A stretch of DNA of 64,000 nt from Austropuccinia psidii. Lineage: Eukaryota; Basidiomycota; Pucciniomycetes; Pucciniales; Sphaerophragmiaceae. The stretch spans positions 49,661,662 to 49,725,661 of the forward strand of contig JALGQZ010000001.1 in NCBI GenBank assembly GCA_023105745.1, given 5' to 3'. The number at the start of each line of letters is the position of its first letter. Within the stretch, counting starts at the first letter, position 1. A model generated the notes under the pieces. The model did not search any database and had not been told where the DNA came from. It saw only the letters and a list, made by a program, of their open reading frames with translations. The position numbers and the translations under genes were made by a program. Below are positions 22,354 to 33,077 of this stretch, one piece after another.

Positions 22354-24535
22354 TGTAAGGTTTGTCTATGAAACTCTTGATAATAGTAGCAATATCAAGA
22401 GTACTATGACTGTCCCCAGTAGAAATATATAATATAATAAAATATTATAACCACAAATTTAAATATAATTATTAAAAAAATAATTTTAAAAAACATAAAT
22501 TTAATTATTATTAGAAGAATATGGTAATAAAAAATATAATAATTATGATAACTTATAATTATTTCATTATTGCTATAGTCACTGACAATTATAACAATAA
22601 GAAGTGTAAAGCTCTTAATGAGACAATTGCATGTGAAAAATATGAATATTTAAACACTTATAAGTAATATAAATATTATTTATAAAAGAATTGAAACACA
22701 CACTGTGCAGAATTAATTCTTATAGAAAAATTCTATATAAGAAAAACTAATAACAGATAAAAAAATATAGAACTTCAGAGAAAACTTACTTATAATATTT
22801 ATTTCATACAACAAGTTAAACAACAACAGTTGTTATATTAAATAATAATTATAAGTTAAAAACATGCCAAAAAGCAATATTTTTAAAGATAAAACAACTT
22901 TTTATAATAAAAATTATGATTAAAGAGGTTTTAAGAGGAATTTATGGATTTTCAAAAGATATTTAAGATGATAACTTTATATAATAAAATGTATTATTGA
23001 TGCTTACAACAATAATCTGAATTCTATGATTTCAATTCTTTAATTTTAATTAATAAAGAATAAAATAACTTAAGAATTACTTTACTAATAAGTTTTCATA
23101 TTTAATAAAACTTTACCTGTTTAAATTACTAATATGATTGGATTAATAATGAATGCTGGAAAAAACAGTGATGAAAAGACTCTTTTTATGTCTTCAGAGC
23201 AGCTCTCATGATTAATAATGAATAAAGAGGGCGTGCTCAGGTCACAACTGAAAAGCCATGCTTCAAAATAAAGTTCTTAACTTAAGGTAATTTATTTTTA
23301 ATTTCAATTTAAAGTTACCAGTGTTATTCTTAACTCCATGTAACTTTAATCCTCTTTTAAACTAATTATTTTAAGTTTTTAATATAAATAAACTTATTTA
23401 TATTAAAGTTCATCACATGAATAACTTAAAAATAGAGTTTCAAGCAGAGATCTCTTAAACTCAAGTTTTAATTAATTTTTAAAGAAATTATAATTTTCTT
23501 TGAGCTTAATGAAAAGAGTAAATTTCCAGGCTAAGTACCCAGGAAATTTATTTATGAAAGATACTTAAAGCTTCCTTTATATATAGATAATATTAAATTG
23601 TAAGCTGTGTGAAATTTTAAAGCAAATCCATTAAGAATTGGATTTTGAATGAATTTTTGAAGTTATTGCTATTTTTCCACATGAAATAGCAATACACACA
23701 AAACCTTAACTTTTGATAAGGTTTTAATGCTTGTAGCCTTAAATGTTTGAGCTTATTTACGCTTTTTAAGCTTAATTAAGTTTTGGCAGTTCTTAAAACC
23801 TTAGATTCAAGGCTGCATATTGAAATTTACCCTTTGGCAGCTTGAAATTGTTGTCTCAATTGGGATAAACCAGTTTAAACTCTACTGTTGGATCAAACTC
23901 TAATCTTAAAGTTTAAATAAGGTTGAAAATCCTCCAATACAAGTGGACAACCTTGATTGAATCCTTGCAGATCCAAAAAGTTGGGTACCCCAGCTCTATT
24001 TAGTCTTTTTACTTTGTCCCTCCTTTCTGCATGGATTTTGGCCTTTCATTTATTTAAAGCAATACTATGGCTTTAAACCCTTTTAAATTGAGCTCACGCA
24101 GGATTTACATTCTATATAGCAAATCCTTAGCCAATTCAGTAAATATACACAACACCTCAATTTTAACTAAACTTTTGGTAAGTTTGCATAAACCTTATGC
24201 AACTTTAAATTTAAGCTCATTTAAGCTTAAATTTAACAATTTGAAAATATGTTAAAAAAGTTACATTAGTACTGTGAGATTCTTAAATCTTCCAATAACA
24301 TAAGAAATAAGTGTTTTTGGACATAACACCTTATGGGTGTACCCTAGGTTATTTTTGGTGTAGAATCCAAAAATGACATAATATTTATAACTTTGTTTAT
24401 CCAAAAAAAAGTTATACTTGTTTTTTGTTATTTTTATTTTAAATTCACTTAGAAAGTCTGTTGAAGACAAATTTAACTGTGTAGAAAGTTATTTGTGGCC
24501 TTATGGGTATGTTATCCATACCTCACAGGCTCACA
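22354..24535 (-). repeat. B 3' LTR
   Basis: This 2182-bp LTR begins TGTAAGGTTTGTCTATG and ends CAGGCTCACA. It is nearly collinear with 29017-31200 with a few percent substitutions judged by eye, among them CACGTG (29293-29298) versus CATGTG (22630-22635) and ACACGCC (29526) versus ACATGCC (22862). It is followed inward by the polypurine tract. Confidence 0.93.
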
Positions 24536-24552
24536 TTCCCTACCACCAAAAG
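24536..24552 (-). promoter_or_regulatory. B polypurine tract
   Basis: In the sense direction the sequence reads CTTTTGGTGGTAGGGAA, then TGTGAGCC, the start of the 3' LTR. It is closely related to the family C tract (TTGGTGGGAGGGAA). Confidence 0.7.
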
Positions 24553-24664
24553 AAATTGTACCACAATTTTTCTTTTGTACTATACCCCCAAGTTATTTGG
24601 GGGTGTATAATCCACTGTCCAACCTCTCTACCTATACCTTTAAGTTTGTAAAGCACACAATTCA

Positions 24665-25266
24665 AACTTTTTACTGAGGAATTGGTCTTCTCTCATGTCT
24701 GAATCTTCTAAGAAACTTCTGGGAATCAGGTATTTTGCTCTCTACAATCCATTCATCCTCATGTTGTGGATTTTTATACCTGACTAAGAATTCTCTTTCA
24801 TTTTCCCTCTAAGTCTTCTTTCTTTCAAGACTTTTAGTACCTTCTTATCCTCACTTTGATCTAGTGGGGGTAGTTCTAAGGGTGTTTCATTTCTCAAAGG
24901 AAATAATTCCTTATCACTTGAAGTGTAATGCTTTACTAGACTGACAGGGAAAGTTGGATGTTTTTTTTCCAGTTCTCCTGACAGTTCTACTTGTACTGCA
25001 TTTGTCCCATGAAGGGCTTTAATAATAAATGGTCCTACAAAGGAATCTTTGAATTTCTTTGGGCCTTTAATATTATTAAAGTTCAAGGTTGAAACTAGTA
25101 TTAAGTCCCCTCCTTTGAATTCTGGGGTCTTATTACTTTTATCCCATTTCTGTTTAGCATATTCAAAAGCATTATTCATGCTTAGATTTGCATGATGTCT
25201 CACTTTATCAATCAATAACTTAAAGCTTGAGGCAGATGGATGAATATCAATCAGATCTTTTTTCAA
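24665..25266 (-). pseudogene. B integrase C-terminal region and chromodomain-like tail
   Basis: 24784-25266 is open: KKDLIDIHPSASSFKLL, then [33 protein letters not shown] (GPF motif), ELEKKHPTFPVSLVKHY, and the start of the chromodomain-like part (VLKERRLRGK). There a frameshift ends the frame; the rest (REFLVRYKNPQHEDEWIVES, then LRRFRHERR) is readable in another frame down to about 24665. It follows an in-frame TGA in the KGWNP block (25291-25293). Confidence 0.82.
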
Positions 25267-25293
25267 AGTATCAGCTGGAAGTTTGGGGTTCCA

Positions 25294-25674
25294 TCATTTC
25301 TCCAACATTGCAGGAGTTTTTCCTGTTGAATCATGGATGGCGGTCTTGTAGGCTAATTCCAATGCTGGTATAAGAGTACACCAATCATGGGTAAAGCCAT
25401 CAGAATATTTAAACTCCAGGCCATAAGCACAAAATCTTCTGATCATGTCCTCAAAGTTTTGAATCATTCTTTCTGCCAGCCCATCTGATTGTGGATGGTA
25501 GGCTGTTGAGAAGGATAGTCTTGTACCCAAAAGATTATGTAAATTAGTCCATAAGGCTGATGTAAATTTTGGGTCTCTGTCACTAATGATGTTTTTAAAG
25601 AGACCAGTATGCGATATTACTCTATTCCAGATCAAAAGAGCTGTATCTATAGCTTTGTCATCTTTGTGACATGG
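25294..25674 (-). CDS. B integrase catalytic core, second half
   Basis: The open segment 25294-25635 (113 residues) carries the second catalytic aspartate D19 (IISDRDPKF) and the glutamate E55 (DGLAERMIQ), with 35 residues between them. It lies in the same frame as the pieces on both sides; the only breaks are a TAA near 25673, after SKTPIF, and a TGA near 25291. The first catalytic aspartate is in the neighbouring segment. Confidence 0.85.
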   Translation of the reverse strand, partial: PCHKDDKAIDTALLIWNRVISHTGLFKNIISDRDPKFTSALWTNLHNLLGTRLSFSTAYHPQSDGLAERMIQNFEDMIRRFCAYGLEFKYSDGFTHDWCTLIPALELAYKTAIHDSTGKTPAMLEK

Positions 25675-26874
25675 TTAAAAGATTGGTGTTTTGCTATATC
25701 TGTCCACAATAACAAGACATGCATTGTAACTTTTATCACCTCCAGGTGGCAAGGCAGTTACCCAATCCATGTGAACCACCTCCCATGGGGTACTTGGTTC
25801 TTGAATATGGATCACTAAACAAAATCTTTTACCAGTAGCTTTATTGGCCTTCTGGCATCTATCACAACTGTGACAGTACTCAATGACATCTCTTCTCCAA
25901 GATAGCCACCAGGAAGATGTCTTAATTCTTTCCATAGTTCTGTCTTCAGACAGATGTCCAGAATATATGTTATCATGGCGTTCTAGTAGTATGGTGTTAA
26001 TTAAAATTCTACTACATAGGACCATGACACATGTGTGTTTAGATCTATGATATAGTATACCATCAAATAAATGGAATCTTCCATTATCATAAGATTTTTT
26101 CCAAATATCATCCAGAGAATTATCCAAGGATACATCTTTGCAATCTTTGGCAAGTAGAGCAGTAAGAATATGATAATTCTTATCTTGCTTATAGCTTTCT
26201 CTAACTTCTTCAAATAATTCTGCTACAACATCCATGATATTAATTCCTTCAATCGCAATTTGAGGTTCTGCACTTGTAGGAACATAGGAAGGGTTGTCAA
26301 GTGTATTTGGTAATGCCCATCTACTTAAGCCATCATCATTCTTATGAATATTTCCAGCTTTATGTACTATGGTCATATTGACCCTATACTCCTGTATAGC
26401 AATCTGCCATCTTAACATGTGTCTGTTTGGAGTTTTCATTTTAAAAAGTGATTTTACTTCATTGCAATCAGTAATTAATTCAAACACACTACCATCAAGA
26501 TAGCAATGAAGCTTTTCCAAAGCCCAAACAAGGCAAAGGCATTCCATTTGGCTAGCTCCATATCTGGCCTCAGTAGGTTTCATTTGTCTTGAAATAAAAC
26601 AAATTGGACCTTCATAAGGTTTTTCATTGACAATTTGAACTTGATGAAGAGAATCTCCTAAACCTTCACCACATGCATCAATATACAGCTTGAAAGGAAT
26701 TTTCCAGTCTGGCATCAATAATAATGGTGCATTGGTCAAGGCATACTTGATTTTATCATATGCTTGAATCCTCTCCTGTGTCATTTCAAAAACAGTTTGT
26801 TGATCACAAATTCTGAATAATGATCTGGAATGGATTGAAAAATCTTTAAGTTGTTGCTTGTAATAACTTGCCAA
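25675..26874 (-). CDS. B RNase H and integrase N-terminal half
   Basis: 399 open residues run from the [13 protein letters not shown] block after RT to the first integrase aspartate. RNase H residues are [35 protein letters not shown] and [10 protein letters not shown]; all acidic sites are kept. The linker follows, then the zinc finger ([22 protein letters not shown]) and [13 protein letters not shown]. It ends at an in-frame TAA. A TAA at 26875-26877 separates it from the RT segment in the same frame. Confidence 0.88.
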   Translation of the reverse strand: MASYYKQQLKDFSIHSRSLFRICDQQTVFEMTQERIQAYDKIKYALTNAPLLLMPDWKIPFKLYIDACGEGLGDSLHQVQIVNEKPYEGPICFISRQMKPTEARYGASQMECLCLVWALEKLHCYLDGSVFELITDCNEVKSLFKMKTPNRHMLRWQIAIQEYRVNMTIVHKAGNIHKNDDGLSRWALPNTLDNPSYVPTSAEPQIAIEGINIMDVVAELFEEVRESYKQDKNYHILTALLAKDCKDVSLDNSLDDIWKKSYDNGRFHLFDGILYHRSKHTCVMVLCSRILINTILLERHDNIYSGHLSEDRTMERIKTSSWWLSWRRDVIEYCHSCDRCQKANKATGKRFCLVIHIQEPSTPWEVVHMDWVTALPPGGDKSYNACLVIVDRYSKTPIF

Positions 26875-26877
26875 CCC

Positions 26878-27192
26878 TTAAAAAGACATCATTTCTTTTT
26901 TGTTCTGGGGAATTTGTTTCAGTAAAACTGCAGCAACTTTGTTTTTGTCAACACCAAGGCTCAGTCCTGAGACTACATGTCCTAGAGCTTTCAACTCATG
27001 AAGCCCAAAATTACATTTCTTAAGAGATATTTGCATGTTCACTTGAAGAATTTTCTTAAGTACTAATGAAAGTCTCTCTAAATGTAATCGCCATGTTTCT
27101 GAACAAATGATAATTTCATCAATATAAATGATTAACCATCCTTCTGAAAATTCATGTGGGAAGATGGTATTCATCATTCTTTGATAATGCAA
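26878..27192 (-). CDS. B RT palm with altered YIDE box and thumb
   Basis: This open segment reads [30 protein letters not shown]. The second aspartate of the YIDD active site is glutamate (GAA near 27115), a change expected to cripple polymerase activity. The conserved [20 protein letters not shown] follows. It lies in a different frame from the upstream RT piece because a deletion removed the segment that would code for [20 protein letters not shown]. Confidence 0.87.
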   Translation of the reverse strand: MHYQRMMNTIFPHEFSEGWLIIYIDEIIICSETWRLHLERLSLVLKKILQVNMQISLKKCNFGLHELKALGHVVSGLSLGVDKNKVAAVLLKQIPQNKKEMMSF

Positions 27193-27574
27193 TTATTCTC
27201 AATAATTTCCTAGCATGAGGTGTCAAAACATTCTGAGGAAAGCCTTTTAGAGAATCCATAGAAGTAATGAATGTTGCTTTGGATAATTGAGTTAAAGTCT
27301 CATGAATTCTAGGGATTGGATACATGTCTGGAATAGCATAGGTATTCAGTGCTCTAAAATTACCAACCATCCTTGACTTATCATTATGCCAAGTAATGAT
27401 TACTGCAGTTGTGACTTCTACCTCCTCATTGTGTCCAGCTTTTCTAAGAACACCCAGTTTCATTAGCTCATTAATATTACTTTCTAATGCTTCTCTAGCC
27501 CTAGGGCTAGCTGGGTAAGCTGGTCTTCTTAATAGTGACGGATAAGGCCTTTCCACATTAAGAATAATGTTCAC
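27152..27574 (-). CDS. B RT N-terminal half
   Basis: The segment contains [50 protein letters not shown] and the motif A site FITSMDSLKGFPQN. It is in the same frame as the short-ORF fusion upstream (27611-28084), separated by a single TGA. It runs out of frame after LLRII because of the RT deletion. Confidence 0.85.
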   Translation of the reverse strand: MNIILNVERPYPSLLRRPAYPASPRAREALESNINELMKLGVLRKAGHNEEVEVTTAVIITWHNDKSRMVGNFRALNTYAIPDMYPIPRIHETLTQLSKATFITSMDSLKGFPQNVLTPHARKLLRIIALSKNDEYHLPT

Positions 27575-27610
27575 TTCATGGGCTTTTATAGCTCCAAGTG
27601 GTTCATTATC

Positions 27611-28084
27611 TCAAGTAAAGGCTTCCCTGTATTGAAATAAAACTTCAATAAGTTCTTCCTTCATTTCTAGTGTTAATTCAGGACTAATTTTGGGCTTTTC
27701 CTTGAACTTTGCCTTTTGCTTGCCCTTCTTATTGGTCTTTTGGGCTTGCTTGGGCTTGTTTGGTACTTGTTGAGGCAGATGTTTTCTGGTGGATGCTTGG
27801 GGAGCTTCCACTGGGCTGTTTTCCTTGCCTTGGGCCAACTGCTTCTTCTGATCCTCTGATAACATACTTTGGTTTTTCAACCAAGCTTTTATCTGTTGGA
27901 CTTGTCCTTTGCAAGACATTGGTGTCCAACCCTTCAGAAGTTCTTCTGTCTTTTCTGGCCCCATGAACTTCTTCACTTGAAGATAAGAGTTCATTGTTCC
28001 TATCCAAAGACTTGGGAGAAGTTCCCACTCTTGCTGTTTTGCGGCCATAAACCAGTTCTTGTACTGAGACTGGTAAATCTCCAC
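27611..28084 (-). CDS. B overlapping short ORF fused to the pre-RT sequence
   Basis: This 157-residue frame begins with a GTG; the first ATG is at 27992-27994 (MNSYLQVKKF). It contains KTEELLKGWTPMSCKG, QIKAWLKNQS and a Lys-rich stretch (NKPKQAQKTNKKGKQKAKFK). It then passes directly into SPELTLEMKEELIEVLFQYREAF, which in an intact element stands between protease and RT. A deletion has therefore removed capsid, zinc knuckle and protease and joined the short ORF to pol in the same frame, with one TGA before DNEPLGA. The overlapping Gag-Pol frame is 27729-28211. Confidence 0.7.
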   Translation of the reverse strand: MEIYQSQYKNWFMAAKQQEWELLPSLWIGTMNSYLQVKKFMGPEKTEELLKGWTPMSCKGQVQQIKAWLKNQSMLSEDQKKQLAQGKENSPVEAPQASTRKHLPQQVPNKPKQAQKTNKKGKQKAKFKEKPKISPELTLEMKEELIEVLFQYREAFT

Positions 28085-28330
28085 TGCTGCCTGTTGGAAA
28101 TGATTCAGGTCTAACAGAAATTGCAGTTATGTCAGCTTGTGGACTCTCGATAACAGTTTCAAAGGTTCTGGCTAACCTTTGGGAACTGGTGGAAGTTCTG
28201 CCATCCTCCATTTGTGCCTCTCCTCTGGGCTGACATTCTTGTCTTTTTTATTTGTGACTGGAATGTCCTGGTCCAGATCCATTTGATTGGATGGAGTAGA
28301 TACTTCCACTTCTAGAAGGAGTCATTTCAC
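27729..28330 (-). CDS. B Gag-Pol N-terminal region
   Basis: 28211-27729 encodes MEDGRTSTSSQRLARTF, SVQELVYGRKTARVG, NELLSSSEEVHG, VLQRTSPTDKSLVEKPK and a Ser/Gln-rich end. Upstream, in a related frame to about 28330, is MTPSRSGSIYSIQSNGSGPG with one stop before KRQECQPRG. This is the N-terminal matrix-like part of Gag with no domain I recognise. It overlaps the short ORF (27611-28084) over more than 350 bp in another frame. Confidence 0.65.
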
Positions 28331-28998
28331 GTCAATTTTAAGAAAAAATAGACTAAGAATGAATTGAATTCACCTTCTGGACCTTTGAAGTGCTCTTTGG
28401 TTATCAAACCCCTTGGTTCTGGGCTGGTTTGAATTTCAATACAAACTTTGAGGCTTCAGAGTCTGAAGAGCTGTCTCTAATTGATGACACTAGAGAAAAA
28501 AAGAAAAATTCAAGTTATTTTTTCAAACAATAAAAATAACTTGTAAAATCAACTTATTGAATAAACTTGTTTTAATGTAATTCATGGCAAATTACGTCAA
28601 AAATAAAGAAAAAATGTTTTTGGTAAAGATTTTTAATTTTTTAATTTTTTATTTGATTTTATATTTTCTTTAAATAAATAATAATTTGGCAATTAACAAG
28701 TTTTAATCAAAATTGTATTATCATTCACTTTATACTAGAATAACTCAAAGAATAAATTTCAAGTCTGTGATGTGAAAAAGCCACTAGTTAGACATAAGAA
28801 ATTTATTCCAAGTCACTCAATAGTATATTTTTTCAAACAATATTCTTAAGAAAAAATAACTTTATTAATATTATAAAGATTCTTTATAAGGCATAAGTCC
28901 CAAAACAGCCAGTATTAAGATAAATATGGCAATTTTACGTCAAAAAATAGTAAAATAAGGTCTAGAATATGATATATGTCCCAAAAATTGGTTAAAAT
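28331..28998 (-). other. B leader with candidate 3' splice site
   Basis: This is noncoding, AT-rich. In the sense direction a long pyrimidine run TTTTTCTTTTTTTCTCTAG ends with AG at 28491-28490, followed by an acidic Ser-rich frame (SSSDSEASKFVLKF). ACGTCAA motifs occur near 28328, 28594 and 28935. This resembles the arrangement at 11201-11230 in A1. Confidence 0.45.
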
Positions 28999-29016
28999 CA
29001 CGGCCAGGCCCCCAAA
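28999..29016 (-). promoter_or_regulatory. B primer-binding site
   Basis: The sense strand just inside the 5' LTR reads TTTGGGGGCCTGGCCGTG. It is identical, except for one base, to the site in C2. Confidence 0.7.
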
Positions 29017-31200
29017 TGTAAGGTTTGTCTATGAAAATCTTGATAATAGTAGCAATATCAAGAGTACTATGACTGTCCCCAGTGGAAATATATAATATAA
29101 TAAAATATTATAACCACAAATTTAAATATAATTATTAAAAAAATAATTATAAAAAACATAAATTTAATTATTATTAGAAGAATATGATAATAAAAAATAT
29201 AATAATTCTAATAAATTTTAATTATTCTATTATTGGTATAGTCACTGACAATTATAACAATAAGAAGTGTAAAGCTCTTAATGAGAAAATTACACGTGGA
29301 AAATATGAATATTTAACCACTTATAAGTAATATAAATATTATTTATAAAAGAATTAAAACACAAACTGTGCAGAATTAATTCTTATAGAAAAATTCTATA
29401 TAAAAAAAACTAATTTTAGATAAAATAAATATAGAACTTCAGAGGAAACTTCCTTATAATATTTATTTAATACAATAAGTTAAACAACAACAGTTATTAT
29501 ATTAAATAATAATTATAAGTTAAAAACACGCCAAAAATCAATATTTTTGAAGATAAAACTACTTTTTAATACAAATTATGATGAAAGATTTTTTAAGAGG
29601 AATTTGTGGATTTTTAAAAGATATTTAAGATGATAATTTTATATAATAAAATGTATTATTGGTGATTACAACAATAATCAGAATTCTAAAATTTTAATTC
29701 TTTACTTTTAATTAATAAAGAATAAAATAACTTAAGAATTACTTTACTAATAAGATTTTATATTTAATAAAACTTTACCTGTTTAAATTACTAATATGAT
29801 TGGATTAATAATGAATGCTGGAAAAAACAGTGATGAAAAGACTCTTTTTATGTCTTCAGAGCAGCTCTCATGATTCATAATGAATAAAGAGGGCGTGCTC
29901 AGGTCACAACTGAAAAGCCATGCTTAAAAATAAAGTTCTTAACTTAAGGTAATTTATTTTTAATTCCAATTCAAAGTTACCAGTGTTATTCTTAACTCCA
30001 TGTAACTTTTATCCTCATTTAAACTAATTATTTTAAGTTTTTAATATAAATAAACTTATTTATATTAAAGTTCATCACATGAAAAACATAAAAATAGAGT
30101 TTCAAGCAGAGATCTCTTACACTCAAGTTTTAATTAATTTTTAAAGAAATTATAATTTTCTTTGAGCTTAATTAAAAGAGTAAATTTCCAGGCTAAGTAC
30201 CCAGGAAATTTATTTATGAAAGATACTTAAAGTTTACTTTATATATAGATAATATTAAATCGGAAGCTGTGTGAAATTTTCAAGCAAATCCATCAAGAAT
30301 TGGATTTTTAATGAATTTTTGAAGTTATTGCTATTTTTCCACATAAAATAGCAATACACACAAAACCTTAACTTTTGATAAGGTTTTAATGCTTGTAGCC
30401 TTAAATGTTTGAGTTTATTTATACTTTTTAAGCTTAATTAAGTTTTGACAGTTCTTAAAACCTTATATTCAAGCCTTCATATTGGGATTGACCCTTTGGC
30501 AGCTTGAAATTGTTGTCTAAATTGGGATAAACCAGTTTAAACTTTAATGTTGGATAAATGTCTAATCTTAAAGTTTAAATAAGGTTGAAAATCCTCCAAT
30601 ACAAGTGGACAACCTTAATTTAATCCTTGCAGATCCAAAAAGTTGGGTATCCCAGCTCTATTTGGTCTTTTGCCTTTGTCCCACCTTTCTCCATGGATTT
30701 TGCCCTTTTATGAATTTAAAGCCATACTATGGCCTTAAACCCTTTTAAGTTGAGCTCACGCAGGATTTAAATTCTGTATGGTAAATTGTTAGCTAATTCA
30801 GTAAATATACGCAACACCTCAATTTTAAGTAAAATTTTCGTAAGTTTGCATAAACTTTATGCCACTATAAATGCAAGCTTATTTAAGCTTAAATTTAACA
30901 ATTTTTAAAATTTTTTAGAAAAGTTACATTAGTACTGTGAGATTCTTAAATCTTCCAATAACATAAGAAATAAGTGTTTTTGGGTATAATACCTTATGGG
31001 TGTACCCTAGGTTATTTTTGGTGTAGAATCCAAAAATGACATAATATTTAAAACTTTGTTTATCCAAAAAAAAGCTATACTCATTTTTTGTTATTTTTTT
31101 GTTTTAAATTCAATTCAAAAGTCTGTTGAAGACAAATTAAACTGTTTATAAAGCTATTTGTGGCCTTATGGGAATGTTATACATACCTCACAGGCTCACA
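29017..31200 (-). repeat. B 5' LTR
   Basis: This 2184-bp LTR begins TGTAAGGTTTGTCTATG and ends CAGGCTCACA, adjoining the duplication TGAAG. A candidate splice donor (AAACAG^GTAAAG, sense) lies at 29778-29773. It presumably carries the promoter. No conserved open frame of note. Confidence 0.93.
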
Positions 31201-31205
31201 TGAAG

Positions 31206-32386
31206 TCTCAAATAGTAAATGTCCATAGAAAAGATGAGCCAGAAGAAAAAAAATCAAAAATGGAGTTTTGATGATCTCATAAGATCCTTTTTTATGCTTT
31301 TTAAAGACATTCTAACCTATCAGAATTAAGTGTCCAAATTTTGTTACCATGAAAAACTTCAAATTCATCAAGGATTGCAGTTTAGTCTTGACAATTATCA
31401 TTTATGATCATTCACTCTAATCTTAATTCAGGTTTAACAGTTAAATAAAATACTCATCTGTTTGATATTAATATTTTATGATTAAATCCATTAGAATCGG
31501 CTAAAATACATCATTTTCCAAGCTTATGATGTCATCAAGTTAGCTTCACAGTGATAACTCTGAAAAATGGTGTAATAATGAGATAAAAAGGTTTAATAAT
31601 GATGTAATCATCACCACACATTTAAATACTGATCAATTCCAGTGGATTAAACCAGTAAACATCTATTAAGTTGCTTATGGCCACCAGAAATAAGGATCTT
31701 TACTATAAAAAAATAAAAGGTCAATTCTTTATTATTTATATGTGAAACTATTATTTTATTAAAGACCCAGATATCCACTTTTTAGTAATCAATATCTTTG
31801 ACATTATAAATCCAATATCTTATTTTTTTTCTTAAATTCTCTTTAAAAAGCTCCAAATCCATGTAAAGCTTGTCAAATCTGTAATTCTCTAAATTTTTAT
31901 CTTAAATAAAATTTAAATAAGTTGTATTTATATTCATAGCCCTGAAATAAATCAATATTATTATCTCAAGTTTTTGAATGAGGTTCTTCTCTCTTATTAA
32001 AATCTTTTTTCTCTTTACTTTAATTTTTAATAACTCTTTTGTTAAGATAAATAGTATTTATATCAATATTCATGTTTAATATTATTGGGATTTTTTTTAT
32101 AAATTTTTTTCAATAATATAAAAATTCTCTTTACTCATTTATTAGCTGTTGGTATCAATGATAAAATTCCATTAATGTATTAGTTATTAAATATTAATAT
32201 ATTTTTTTTATTATATTTTTCTTATAATGTAATATATATTTTTCTTATATATTCAAATAATATAAATAATCTTGCACCATATTTGTAATTATTTTTAATC
32301 TTATTATTTGCCATATTAGAACATTCCAAGTAAAATAAGTAAAATATAAGTAATTTTTCCTTATTGTTTCATAGTCAAACCTCACA
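31206..32386 (+). repeat. Element E 3' LTR, inner part
   Basis: It resumes after the B duplication and aligns by eye with 1230-1745 and then with 13239-13918, which proves that 1-1755 and 13239-13918 were once one LTR. It ends CCTCACA-like (ACCTCACA) at 32386. The following AGATT could be a target duplication, but I found no partner near 578. Confidence 0.68.
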
Positions 32387-33077
32387 AGATTTCAAGAACC
32401 AACATGAGGTGTGGATATAGCTCTTTAATTCCCAATATTGCAAATCTTCTGCACCCAAATCTTGTTCAGGTAGAAGTATTTAATGGAAAAGCCTCAATAG
32501 CTTTGTAAGAAAGGAAACACCAAAATCACTCCTATGAAACTCTTTCATAAAAAACAACAATACACTGAATATTCATGGTTTTACCAGAAAGAAACTCTTA
32601 TAAGCAGGAATGAATCTCTAATTCTTTGATGCCGTGAGACTTCCATGAAGTAAAAGAGTTCTTTCATTTTCCTGTCTTCATTTGAAAAACGATCTATGAT
32701 ATTATTTGAGAACTAATACTTAATCCATGAATGGCATTTTCAAATAAGAGTTGAACATTAGCTCTTCTTATAAGAAAGATTTTACAACCTTAATAACTTA
32801 GTTTATCCTTACTGTTTTGTAATGAGAATAATAATTTATAGAAGTGGAGGTTTGACTCTTTCTGAATTTCACATTCAAAAACTAGGTTTGTTAGGTTATT
32901 TTTTTATTTTTTCCCTTATTTCACACCTACTTAACTTCATAAAGTTTGAAGGTATGTATTTCACTCCTTCTTTTCTGCCATTTTTATGTTCTTTTCAAAT
33001 TTCATGCTTGTACTTTGGATTTGACTTACACATAGACATAATTTGTGCCATAATTGGAGAGCACCTGAGAAATATAT
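32387..33077. other. Unassigned AT-rich segment
   Basis: It lies between the E 3' LTR and a D-like LTR fragment. An open frame at 32822-33163 (plus) has no recognisable motif and runs into the D-like LTR, so I do not count it as a gene. No repeat partner was found in the window. Confidence 0.4.

Larger units (their letters stand above)
22354..31200 (-). mobile_element. Ty3/Gypsy LTR retrotransposon B, both LTRs, internally deleted
   Basis: The ends are TGTAAGG...GGCTCACA, flanked by a perfect 5-bp duplication TGAAG (22349-22353 and 31201-31205). The two LTRs are 2182 and 2184 bp. The coding strand is minus. Most of gag (capsid, zinc knuckle) and the protease are missing: the basic end of the short gag ORF is joined straight to the sequence before RT. 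RT has a further deletion and a changed active-site box. It inserted into the 3' LTR of E and is younger than E. Confidence 0.95.

Noticed and set aside
578..32391. Target duplication AGATT for element E
   Set aside because: AGATT follows the 3' LTR at 32387, but no AGATT followed by TG exists near the estimated 5' edge; the old ends are too decayed.
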